From Fimenecus sp045578245 (lineage in GTDB: Bacteria > Bacillota > Clostridia > Oscillospirales > Acutalibacteraceae): a DNA stretch of 14,652 bases. Under the pieces are notes generated by a model, which did no database searches, was not told the origin of the DNA, and worked only from the letters and a program-made list of their open reading frames with translations. The stretch is taken from the NCBI GenBank assembly GCA_045578245.1, contig JAZNJX010000084.1, positions 1 through 14,652 of the forward strand, written 5' to 3'. Shown here piece by piece: positions 1-6,032 of the stretch. The position numbers were made by a program, and so were the translations under genes. The first letter of the stretch is position 1. Each line of letters opens with the position of its first letter.

Positions 1-275
1 TTGGCAGAAAAACTGCAAATTTAATTGTAGGTGATGTGTATAAAAAACCTGCAGTTGTGGCAGATACCCATTTAATCCGACTTACAAACAGAATGGGACT
101 TGTAAATACAAAGGACCCTAAAAAGGTTGAAACGGAGCTTAAGAAAATCCTCCCACCTGAGGAAAGTAACGATTTCTGTCATAGATGTGTGCTTCACGGC
201 AGAGCAGTTTGTATTGCACGAAAGGCAAATTGTGAAATTTGTTGCCTGAACGAACATTGTAAAAAGATAATATAA
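1..275 (+). CDS. nth: Endonuclease III (DNA glycosylase/AP lyase), C-terminal part only
   Basis: This is the last ~91 codons of a base-excision-repair glycosylase that removes oxidised pyrimidines and cleaves the abasic site. The frame is open from base 3, so the gene begins before the window. GTG codons inside it, such as the one at 36, are internal. The visible start GRKTAN is the end of the helix-hairpin-helix with the catalytic lysine of the Nth family. It is followed by ADTH, carrying the conserved catalytic aspartate. The C-terminus holds the [4Fe-4S] loop with the exact family spacing C-x6-C-x2-C-x5-C (CIARKANC, then EIC, then CLNEHC). All expected catalytic and cluster residues of this part are present, so the gene looks functional. 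A strong hairpin terminator follows directly. Identification rests on these motifs and is firm. Confidence 0.96.
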   Translation, partial: GRKTANLIVGDVYKKPAVVADTHLIRLTNRMGLVNTKDPKKVETELKKILPPEESNDFCHRCVLHGRAVCIARKANCEICCLNEHCKKII

Positions 276-280
276 GATAT

Positions 281-315
281 AGCGGAGTTTTAACGACTCC
301 GCTGTTTTGTTTTTG
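281..315 (+). terminator. Rho-independent terminator of nth
   Basis: Perfect 8-bp stem AGCGGAGT (281-288) / ACTCCGCT (296-303) with a 7-nt loop, followed by a T-rich tail GTTTTGTTTTTG. It lies 6 nt after the nth stop codon. Confidence 0.9.
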
Positions 316-356
316 TAATTCAAATTATAATTTGTCGGGATGTTTTATTTGGTAAG

Positions 357-449
357 CGTAGGGCGGGGGCTTTTGTCTCACCTGCCGGTTCGGTCGGTGC
401 TTCTGCTTCGCAGAGGTGTCCAGCGGACACCCGCACCCCGCCGTTGTTT
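357..449. repeat. GC-rich multi-hairpin repeat, long form
   Basis: The outer arms GGCGGGG (362-368) and CCCCGCC (436-442) pair. Inside are GGTGTCC/GGACACC (415-421/425-431, 3-nt loop) and TCTGC/GCAGA (402-406/410-414). The outer arms and the trailing GTTG and TTTAT motifs match the short copy at 3432-3466, so the two belong to one family. GC content is far above the surroundings. Confidence 0.65.
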
Positions 450-472
450 ATTGATATGAAATTAAAATAAAA

Positions 473-561
473 ATGTCATTCTGAGGAGTGCAACGACGAA
501 GAATCTCTGTCGTTTGATATGTAAGCCTTGGAGAGATTCTTCGCTACGCTCAGAATGACAT
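473..561. repeat. Long imperfect hairpin repeat (TGTCATTCTGAG type)
   Basis: The outer 13-bp arm ATGTCATTCTGAG (473-485) pairs perfectly with 549-561, and the inner 12-bp arm CGAAGAATCTCT (497-508) pairs with 532-543. The asymmetric middle pieces are 486-496 and 544-548. From general knowledge, TGTCATTCTGAG...GAATCTC palindromes recur in many bacterial genomes. This is the only copy in the window. Confidence 0.75.
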
Positions 562-609
562 ACCAAATTAGTTACCCCGACAAATTATAATTTGTAATAC
601 CTTGTCGAC

Positions 610-656
610 GTAGTTTGCACAAACTACTTTATTTTATTATTAAACTGTGATATAAT
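610..656 (+). promoter_or_regulatory. Promoter of the M20 peptidase-YfcC unit, with an overlapping palindrome
   Basis: An extended -10 (TGATATAAT, 648-656) lies 29 nt before the ATG at 686. The -35 region is weak, as is common with extended -10 promoters. Directly upstream is a perfect 18-bp palindrome, GTAGTTTG-CA-CAAACTAC (610-627), ending at the -35 position. This is where a repressor or activator site would be expected. It could instead be a weak terminator, since T-rich DNA follows it. Confidence 0.55.
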
Positions 657-685
657 ATATCATTATTTTTTAGGAGATGTAGAAA

Positions 686-2008
686 ATGAGTGAAAATCGT
701 GCAATGGAATATGCCCAGATTCTCTCAAAGCTTATTAAAGTTGAAACAATTTCATCAAGAGATGATAAGGACATAACTAAATTTTTAGAATTTCACAAGG
801 TGCTCGAGGAGGTTTATCCCAATGTTTTCGGCACAATGGAGTGTGAAAAATTCGGTGCAAGTCTTTTACTTAAATGGAAGGGCAGTGACTCATCATTAAA
901 GCCTGTTATGCTTATGAATCACCATGACGTTGTTGAAGCAAGCGGTGAATGGAAATATCCTCCTTTTTCAGGCGAAATCGCAGAGGGCAGAGTATGGGGC
1001 AGAGGTACACTTGATACAAAAGGTGGACTTAGTATGATGTTCCAGGCTGCTGAGGAGCTTATCAAAGAAGGCTTTACTCCAAGAAGAGATACATATTTCG
1101 TAACAACCTGTACTGAGGAAACAGGCGGTGAATGTGGCAACGCTATCTCACTTGAGCTTGAAAAGAGAAATATGGATTTTTATATGGTACTCGACGAGGG
1201 TGGTATGATACTTTACGACCCAATTGGTGGTGCTGACGGTACTTTTGCTATGATTGGTGTTGGTGAAAAGGGCTATATGGACCTTAAATTTGTTGCAAAG
1301 TCAAATGGTGGTCATGCTTCTGCACCTGGTAAGAACACTCCACTTGTACGTCTTGCAAAATTTATGTGTGAAGCAGAAAAAGCACAGTGCTTTGATGTTG
1401 AGATGTCACCAACTATTAAGGAAATGCTTTCAAGATTTGCACCAACAATGAGTGGCATTATGAAAACTGCTTGTAGCAATACAAAGGCTTTCAAGCCAGT
1501 ACTTGAAAAGGTTATGCCAATGATTTCGCCATCCGGTGCTGCATTACTCCGTACAACTCTAGCTTTCACAATGAGTAAGGGTTCTGATGGCTCAAATGTT
1601 ATTCCACAAGAAGCATGGGTTATTGGTAATATGCGTTATTCACATCATCAGGGTAAGAAATCAAGTGTTGAAAATATCGTTAATCTTGCAAAGAAATATG
1701 ACATTGAAACAGAAATTATAGAGGATGGTATTGAGTCAGGTATTACTGATTTCAACGGTGAACAGTTCAAGTTCATTGAAAAAGCAGTCCAGGCAGTTTT
1801 TCCACAGTACAAGCCTGTTCCATACATTATGAATGGTGCAACTGACAGCAGATACTTCACAAGAGTCTGTGATAATTGTCTCCGTTTTGTACCTTTCAAG
1901 ATTGATAATCAACAGTATGGTAGTGTTCACGGTATTGACGAAAATGTTAGCATTGATACACTTGCACCTGCTGTTGATTTCTATAAATATGTAATCAAAG
2001 AGGTATAA
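686..2008 (+). CDS. M20 family metallopeptidase (carboxypeptidase/aminoacylase-like)
   Basis: This is a 440-residue dizinc hydrolase that should cleave peptides or N-acyl amino acids in the cytoplasm; there is no signal peptide. The M20 metal and catalytic residues are in order: H79 and D81 in NHHDVV, bridging D110 in GRGTLDTKG, the E144-E145 pair in TEETGG, D170 in VLDEGG and a C-terminal H415 in GSVHGIDEN. H210 in GGHASAP sits in the lid/dimerisation domain typical of the family. The stretch WKYPPFSGEIAEGRVWGRGT resembles the carboxypeptidase S/PM20D1 branch. The ATG at 686 is preceded by AGGAG at 672-676. The gene is 4 nt upstream of a YfcC-type carrier, so the pair probably takes up and breaks down an amino-acid or peptide substrate. 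The exact substrate cannot be read from sequence. Confidence 0.92.
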   Translation: MSENRAMEYAQILSKLIKVETISSRDDKDITKFLEFHKVLEEVYPNVFGTMECEKFGASLLLKWKGSDSSLKPVMLMNHHDVVEASGEWKYPPFSGEIAEGRVWGRGTLDTKGGLSMMFQAAEELIKEGFTPRRDTYFVTTCTEETGGECGNAISLELEKRNMDFYMVLDEGGMILYDPIGGADGTFAMIGVGEKGYMDLKFVAKSNGGHASAPGKNTPLVRLAKFMCEAEKAQCFDVEMSPTIKEMLSRFAPTMSGIMKTACSNTKAFKPVLEKVMPMISPSGAALLRTTLAFTMSKGSDGSNVIPQEAWVIGNMRYSHHQGKKSSVENIVNLAKKYDIETEIIEDGIESGITDFNGEQFKFIEKAVQAVFPQYKPVPYIMNGATDSRYFTRVCDNCLRFVPFKIDNQQYGSVHGIDENVSIDTLAPAVDFYKYVIKEV

Positions 2009-2012
2009 TTTA

Positions 2013-3416
2013 ATGGCGAAAACCGAAAGAAAAGGTCTTGATATCAGTGCGAAATTCTTTATCGGTGCGATAGTGATTATTTTTGCATTGATGTGTCTGA
2101 CCTATGTTGCAACATTTCTCATTCCCGGTGGTGAATATCAGAGAGTAACCGATGCAAACGGAATGGAAACTATTGTTACAGACAGTTTTAAATATGTTGA
2201 GGGTGGAGTTCCATTCTTAAAGTGGATTTTATCCCCATTTTTAGTACTTGGTGCTGACGGTGGTGGAGCAATTATTGCCGTTATCATCTTTCTTCTTGTA
2301 ATCGGTGGAATTTTCACAGCCCTTGATAAATGTGGACTTATGGAGTATATGCTCAAGAAAATTGTTCATAAGTTCGGACAGAACAGATATATTCTTTTGT
2401 CCCTTGTGATGCTGTTCTTTATGTCAATGGGTGCTTTTATCGGCTCATTGGAAGAATGTGTACCGCTTGTTCCCATTGTTGTGGGACTAGCAGTTGCTCT
2501 TGGCTGGGACGAGCTTACAGGACTCGGAATGAGTATCCTTTCTGCAGGCTGTGGCTTTGCATCAGGTGTTTGCAATCCATTTACCGTTGGTGTTGCTCAG
2601 GAGCTTGCAGGACTCCCAATGTTTTCAGGAATGTGGCTTCGTTTTGTAGCATTCTTAATCATTTATGGCATTGTTCATTTCTTTGTGAAACACCACGCAC
2701 TTAAAATCGCAAAACCTATTGAACAGATAGAAGTTCACGACGATTTTGTTGATGATAAGAGAATGGATAAAGCACTCTGGACCTTTGCCGGAATATTGGG
2801 AATAGGAATTTTAGTAGTGCTCAGTTCAGTTTTCTTAACATTCTTGCAGGATTACACAATGATTATTGTTGCAGTTATGTTCCTCGTGGCAGGACTTGCA
2901 TCGGTAATTATTTCAGGTATGAGTGGTAAGGACTTAATGAAGAATTTCGGCTACGGAATCGTAACAATTCTTCCTGCAGTCTTTATGATTTTAATGGCAA
3001 GTTCAATTAAATACACTCTTATTGAGGGCAAAATTCTTGATACACTTCTTCATTCAGCAGTTGGAATTGCCGAAAGCTTACCAAAGGGTGCAGTAATTTT
3101 ATTTATCTATTTAATCGTTCTTGTACTTAATTTCTTTATCAGCTCAGGTTCAGCAAAAGCATTTTTACTTATGCCTTTGATTGTCCCAATGGCACAGATT
3201 TTTGAGATTTCTTCCCAGCTTTCAGTTATGGCTTTTGCCTTTGGTGACGGTTTCTCAAATGTTATGTACCCAACAAACCCTGTACTTTTAATCAGCCTTG
3301 GTATGGCAGGAATCAGCTATGTAAAATGGTTTAAATGGACCTTTAAAATCCAGTTCACACTCCTTGTCGCAACCTCACTTCTGTTGCTCTTCGGACTTGT
3401 AATTGGTTATCATTAA
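2013..3416 (+). CDS. YfcC family (DcuC superfamily) integral membrane carrier
   Basis: This is a 467-residue polytopic membrane protein. A short cytoplasmic head (~1-15) is followed by roughly a dozen hydrophobic segments with a hydrophilic loop near 230-255. Family hallmarks are the two re-entrant-type motifs: GSLEECVPLVPI (~144-155) with NPFTVGVAQ (~188-196) in the first half, and SSGSAKAFLLMPLIVPMAQ with YPTNPVLLISLGMAG in the second half. This matches the pseudo-repeat of the DcuC/ArsB-like carriers. Despite the superfamily's C4-dicarboxylate name, YfcC proteins are often found beside peptidases or arginine/amino-acid genes. The M20 peptidase 4 nt upstream supports an amino-acid or dipeptide substrate; that is inference. 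The start at 2013 has AAAGAGG at 1997-2003, overlapping the previous gene's end. Confidence 0.9.
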   Translation: MAKTERKGLDISAKFFIGAIVIIFALMCLTYVATFLIPGGEYQRVTDANGMETIVTDSFKYVEGGVPFLKWILSPFLVLGADGGGAIIAVIIFLLVIGGIFTALDKCGLMEYMLKKIVHKFGQNRYILLSLVMLFFMSMGAFIGSLEECVPLVPIVVGLAVALGWDELTGLGMSILSAGCGFASGVCNPFTVGVAQELAGLPMFSGMWLRFVAFLIIYGIVHFFVKHHALKIAKPIEQIEVHDDFVDDKRMDKALWTFAGILGIGILVVLSSVFLTFLQDYTMIIVAVMFLVAGLASVIISGMSGKDLMKNFGYGIVTILPAVFMILMASSIKYTLIEGKILDTLLHSAVGIAESLPKGAVILFIYLIVLVLNFFISSGSAKAFLLMPLIVPMAQIFEISSQLSVMAFAFGDGFSNVMYPTNPVLLISLGMAGISYVKWFKWTFKIQFTLLVATSLLLLFGLVIGYH

Positions 3417-3431
3417 AACCAACTTGATATG

Positions 3432-3466
3432 GTAGGGCGGGGTCTTGACCCCGCCGTTGATTTATC
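3432..3466. repeat. Short palindromic GC-rich repeat between the carrier and radical SAM genes
   Basis: Perfect 9-bp hairpin GGCGGGGTC (3436-3444) / GACCCCGCC (3447-3455) with a 2-nt loop. The flanks GTAGGGCGGGG and CCCCGCCGTTG are shared with the copy at 357-449. It ends 2 nt before the ribosome binding site of the next gene. No T-run follows, so it is not a classical terminator, although such a stable stem could still affect readthrough or mRNA stability. Confidence 0.75.
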
Positions 3467-3480
3467 AGAAAGGAGAAAAT

Positions 3481-5142
3481 ATGAAAGTCATAATTTGTTG
3501 TTTGAATTCCAAATATGTCCATGCATCCCTTTCTCCTTGGTGCTTGTTGGCTGGTGTAAAGAATTTCTGCAAAGAAAAAGTCCATGCATCCGTTATGGAA
3601 AGCACAATAAATGGCAATATCTACGACTTTGCTGATAAGATTATCAGCGAAAAACCTGATATTGTTTCCTTTTCATCCTACATCTGGAATATTACGAAAA
3701 CCCTTGAAATCTGTCAATATATAAAGGAAAAACACGAATGTAAAATCGTTCTCGGTGGTCCTGAGGTAGCATTTCGTCAGGAAGATGTCCTGAAAAAATA
3801 TGATTATATTGATTATGTTTTAGCAGGTGAGGGAGAACGGACTTTCCCTGATTTTCTCAATAATCTTAATGGGGAATTGTCCCTTGTAAATGGTCTTTCA
3901 TATAGGGAAAATGGTGGAATTATCACAATCTCCGAAAAGATTTATACTGACACTCCACCGTCACCATATACGGACGAATTTTTTAAAAACTTAAATGGTA
4001 GAATTTCATATATCGAAACCAGCAGGGGTTGTCCTTATCGCTGTGCTTTCTGTCTTTCGGGCAGATGCTCACCACTCAGATATTTCGATTTGGAACAAGT
4101 GAAAAAGGATATAATAAAACTTGCTAATAGTGGTACACAAACATTAAAATTCGTTGACCGTACATTCAATGCAAACTCAAAACGAGCAAATGAAATTTTA
4201 ACCTTTATCAAGGAAAAATACGGAAAAGAAATTCCCCAAAATGTCTGTTTCCACTTTGAAATTGCAGGGGATATTTTAAGAGAAGATACTCTTGATATAC
4301 TTAGTACTATGCCTTTGGGTGCTGTTCAACTTGAAATCGGTATGCAGTCCTTTAACGAGGAAACATTAAAGACAATAAATCGAAAAACTAACACGAAAAA
4401 ACTCATTGAGAATATCCAAAAGATTGTAAACTTTAAGAATATGCACATTCATATTGACCTTATTGCAGGGCTTACAGGTGAGGATTTGGAAAGCTTCAAG
4501 AATAGTTTTAATATTGGTTATTCACTTAAAGCACAGATGCTTCAAATGGGATTTTTAAAGCTCCTCTATGGTGCAGATATGCGAGAAAATAGTGAGAAAT
4601 ATCCTTGCACATTTAATGACGAGCCACCTTATGAGGTTACATCAACTCCGTGGCTTACAAGTGATGAAATAAGAATGCTTAAAAACTGCGAAGATGCTCT
4701 TGACCGACTTTATAACAGTGGCAGATTCTTATTCACACTTGATTACTTAATTGACGAAATCGGTATCACACCATTTGACCTTTTCAACGATTTCGGAAAT
4801 GCAGTTGACGGAAATAAAATGAGGCTTTCCGACTATGCAGAAAACCTCTATAATTTCTTTAAAACTAAATGTGATAGTGAGATTTTAAAGGAAAAAATCC
4901 TTTGTGACTTGCTGTCGTGTAGCTCGTCAGTGCAGATTCCTGAAGTATTCAAAGTGATAAATCCACTTTATAAACAAGTAAAAAAGCACTTTATCGAAAA
5001 CGTGGATAAGAATATAAAAGTCGCAGTCCTTTATAAATCAGGCTTCGTTTATGCCGTTAATCAAAAGGCAGAAAAAGACCTTCACGGGCGATACAAAGGC
5101 GACTTTTACTCGATAGATAAAATAAAAAAAGAGTGGACGTAA
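3481..5142 (+). CDS. B12-binding radical SAM protein with C-terminal DUF4080 domain
   Basis: This 553-residue protein has three parts. Residues ~1-140 form a Rossmann-like cobalamin-binding domain with IVLGGPEVAF (~89-98) and VLAGEGERTFPDF (~113-125), as in class B radical SAM enzymes. Residues ~175-370 form the radical SAM barrel with the [4Fe-4S] motif C184-PYR-C188-AF-C191, and EIGMQSFNEETL further on. The remaining ~180 residues correspond to the DUF4080 tail. Such proteins usually perform radical methylations or rearrangements, but the substrate of this subfamily is unknown. I chose the ATG at 3481 because AAGGAG sits at 3470-3475. An in-frame TTG at 3445 lies inside the palindromic repeat and has no ribosome binding site. 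The gene may be cotranscribed with the upstream carrier, 64 nt away. Confidence 0.92.
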   Translation: MKVIICCLNSKYVHASLSPWCLLAGVKNFCKEKVHASVMESTINGNIYDFADKIISEKPDIVSFSSYIWNITKTLEICQYIKEKHECKIVLGGPEVAFRQEDVLKKYDYIDYVLAGEGERTFPDFLNNLNGELSLVNGLSYRENGGIITISEKIYTDTPPSPYTDEFFKNLNGRISYIETSRGCPYRCAFCLSGRCSPLRYFDLEQVKKDIIKLANSGTQTLKFVDRTFNANSKRANEILTFIKEKYGKEIPQNVCFHFEIAGDILREDTLDILSTMPLGAVQLEIGMQSFNEETLKTINRKTNTKKLIENIQKIVNFKNMHIHIDLIAGLTGEDLESFKNSFNIGYSLKAQMLQMGFLKLLYGADMRENSEKYPCTFNDEPPYEVTSTPWLTSDEIRMLKNCEDALDRLYNSGRFLFTLDYLIDEIGITPFDLFNDFGNAVDGNKMRLSDYAENLYNFFKTKCDSEILKEKILCDLLSCSSSVQIPEVFKVINPLYKQVKKHFIENVDKNIKVAVLYKSGFVYAVNQKAEKDLHGRYKGDFYSIDKIKKEWT

Positions 5143-5160
5143 ATCCACTCTTTGTCTTTT
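5128..5160. terminator. Bidirectional terminator between convergent genes
   Basis: 10-bp perfect stem AAAGAGTGGA (5128-5137) / TCCACTCTTT (5144-5153). An A-run lies to the left and a T-rich run to the right, so it works in both directions. It contains the stop codon of the radical SAM gene (5140-5142) in its loop and ends at the minus-strand gene's stop. Confidence 0.9.
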
Positions 5161-5585
5161 TAACCTAACCAACCGATACAGTCACCGTCACAGTAATTGT
5201 CAAGGTCTTCATATCTTGGGTCATACTTGCTTACAAGAATATGGTTACAGTATTTGCATCTCTCAACAGGTTTTTCATTTTCACCGTTGTCCTGAAGCTC
5301 GTCAGAAGGTCCGATGCTGATGTGACCGCCATTACTATTACTATTGTCATTCTTGTCAGTAGTATCAGGATTTTCCGGTGTATCAGGATTTTCCGGAGTG
5401 CTTGGAGTGTTGTCTCCACTTGGTTTCTGTGCGTCATTGTTGTCAACATTTGAATTGTTGGTTTCAACCTGATTCTGGTCAGGTGTGTTACTGTCATCTT
5501 TGTTTGAAACTGCGATTACAACACCAACAACTGCTACAATAGCCACAACAACTGTCACAATAATTGCAATAAGTTTTTTATTCAT
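5160..5585 (-). CDS. Membrane-anchored low-complexity protein with a four-cysteine C-terminal motif
   Basis: I do not recognise this 141-residue protein. Residues 6-26 are a single hydrophobic helix after MNKK, so it is probably a signal anchor with the rest outside the cell. Residues ~28-105 are a hydrophilic, disordered linker rich in N, D, P, T and S, with two tandem PENPDT units encoded by an 18-nt direct repeat (5362-5379 and 5380-5397, one mismatch). The C-terminus has a zinc-ribbon-like pattern, C110-x2-C113 and C132-x3-C136. The cysteines could bind metal or form disulphides. The start has AGGAG (minus strand, 5596-5600) at 10-nt spacing and a good promoter upstream. It stands alone between two terminators, so neighbours give no functional clue. 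Confidence 0.8.
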   Translation of the reverse strand: MNKKLIAIIVTVVVAIVAVVGVVIAVSNKDDSNTPDQNQVETNNSNVDNNDAQKPSGDNTPSTPENPDTPENPDTTDKNDNSNSNGGHISIGPSDELQDNGENEKPVERCKYCNHILVSKYDPRYEDLDNYCDGDCIGWLG

Positions 5586-5617
5586 ATAATATTTGCTCCT
5601 TAATAGAAAGTGAAAAC

Positions 5618-5646
5618 ATTATATCATTCTTTTTGCATAAATGCAA
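5618..5646 (-). promoter_or_regulatory. Promoter of the four-cysteine membrane protein gene
   Basis: On the minus strand, TATAAT (5618-5623) lies 17 nt downstream of TTGCAT (5641-5646). The -10 box is perfect and the -35 box is half-consensus. The ribosome binding site follows about 18 nt later. Confidence 0.65.
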
Positions 5647-5654
5647 TATATAAG

Positions 5655-5686
5655 AAAAATCCAAGTCTTTTCGGACTTGGATTTTT
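5655..5686 (-). terminator. Hairpin terminator after the partial tRNA copy
   Basis: 13-bp stem, 5655-5667 paired with 5674-5686 (core AATCCAAGTC/GACTTGGATT), with a 6-nt loop. It has runs of A on the left and T on the right, so it can act in either direction. On the minus strand it follows the CCA end of the tRNA fragment just as a real tRNA terminator would. Confidence 0.8.
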
Positions 5687-5713
5687 TGGTGGACCACATA
5701 GGACTCGACCGTC
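5683..5713 (-). pseudogene. Partial, deleted duplicate of the tRNA 3' end
   Basis: Bases 5683-5708 are identical to 5877-5902, the acceptor arm, CCA and half T-arm of the intact tRNA plus preceding Ts. After an 8-nt deletion relative to the intact gene (bases 5903-5910 missing), GACGGTC of the variable region resumes (5707-5713 on this strand). The rest of the tRNA is absent. It may be an attachment-site remnant left by an integrated element or the remains of a tandem tRNA duplication. Confidence 0.75.
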
Positions 5714-5826
5714 TGCTGCGGCTACGCCTTGCATACTGATGGCTCGGCTTACGCCTTCACCACTTTTGGCTAAAAACAATTCCCTGAATTGTTTTCTTTA
5801 CGCCAAAACCTTCACAGGTTCGAGTC
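5702..5826. repeat. Palindrome-rich insert joined to the tRNA fragment
   Basis: The stretch begins GACTCGACC (5702-5710) and ends GGTTCGAGTC (5817-5826), a near-perfect inverted pair that matches T-arm sequence. Inside is a strong nested hairpin: TTTTGGC/GCCAAAA (5764-5770/5802-5808) outside and AAAACAATTC/GAATTGTTTT (5773-5782/5786-5795) with a CCT loop inside. The left half is GC-rich and contains the near-repeated words GGCTACGCCTT and GGCTTACGCCTT. No convincing gene is present. Confidence 0.55.
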
Positions 5827-5847
5827 AAAAAAAGAGGAGTTGAGTAA

Positions 5848-5880
5848 TAAAAAAACACCCGACTACTGTCAGGTGCTTTT
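5848..5880 (-). terminator. Terminator of the tRNA gene
   Basis: On the minus strand, CACCTGAC (5868-5875) pairs with GTCGGGTG (5856-5863), 8 bp with one G-T pair and a 4-nt loop. A T-run follows (A-run 5848-5855 on plus). It starts 5 nt after the CCA end. Confidence 0.9.
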
Positions 5881-5957
5881 TGGTGGACCACATAGGACTC
5901 GAACCTATGACCGTCCGGTTATGAGCCGGATGCTCTAACCAACTGAGCTAGTGGTCC
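5881..5957 (-). tRNA. tRNA with anticodon CAT (Met or lysidine-modified Ile2), CCA encoded
   Basis: A complete 77-nt cloverleaf. Acceptor GGACCAC/GTGGTCC, D-arm GCTC...GAGC, anticodon stem TCCGG/CCGGA with loop CTCATAA (anticodon at 5921-5923), 5-nt variable loop, T-arm ATAGG-TTCGAGT-CCTAT, discriminator A and encoded CCA. It is not the initiator, which would carry three G-C pairs in the anticodon stem. CAT can be elongator Met or, after lysidine modification by TilS, Ile reading AUA. The CTCATAA loop and GGACC acceptor start resemble Ile2 species of Bacillus, but clostridial Met tRNAs can look the same. Confidence 0.96.
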
Positions 5958-5975
5958 TTAGCAAGTTGCTGAATT

Positions 5976-6004
5976 ATTATATATTTTTTTGTAAGCGTTG
6001 TCAA
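5976..6004 (-). promoter_or_regulatory. Perfect-consensus promoter of the tRNA gene
   Basis: On the minus strand, TTGACA (5999-6004), a 17-nt spacer and TATAAT (5976-5981): both boxes and the spacing match the sigma-A consensus exactly. The -10 box ends 18 nt before the mature tRNA 5' end, suiting strong constitutive stable-RNA expression. Confidence 0.9.
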
Positions 6005-6032
6005 GTGTAAAAAGGTATTTATATCATTTTAT

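Larger units (their letters stand above)
321..594. repeat. Composite palindromic intergenic element with 19-bp terminal inverted repeats
   Basis: Most of the gene-free stretch 276-685 is this structure. Its ends are a perfect 19-bp inverted repeat, 321-339 and 576-594. Each end contains the self-palindrome CAAATTATAATTTG, with TCGGG pointing inward on the left and CCCGA on the right. Between them sit a GC-rich multi-hairpin module (357-449) and a long hairpin module (473-561). There is no plausible coding frame. The layout resembles a non-autonomous, MITE-like element or nested repeats. No transposase or target-site duplication was found, so mobility is inference. Confidence 0.6.

Noticed and set aside
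473..561. Long hairpin as a possible structured ncRNA or riboswitch for the peptidase operon
   Set aside because: It lies upstream of the likely promoter (648-656), so it is not part of that mRNA leader, and its sequence looks like a dispersed repeat.
3445..3480. TTG start 12 codons upstream of the radical SAM gene
   Set aside because: It lies in the loop of the palindromic repeat without a ribosome binding site; ATG 3481 has AAGGAG at proper spacing.
5362..5397. Two tandem 18-nt units suggesting a CRISPR or VNTR
   Set aside because: Only two units without spacers, in frame within a low-complexity protein stalk; it is simple coding repetition.
5610..5843. 77-residue plus-strand open frame across the tRNA-fragment region
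   Set aside because: It has no ribosome binding site, runs through a terminator hairpin, the tRNA fragment and a palindrome, and has no recognisable protein features.
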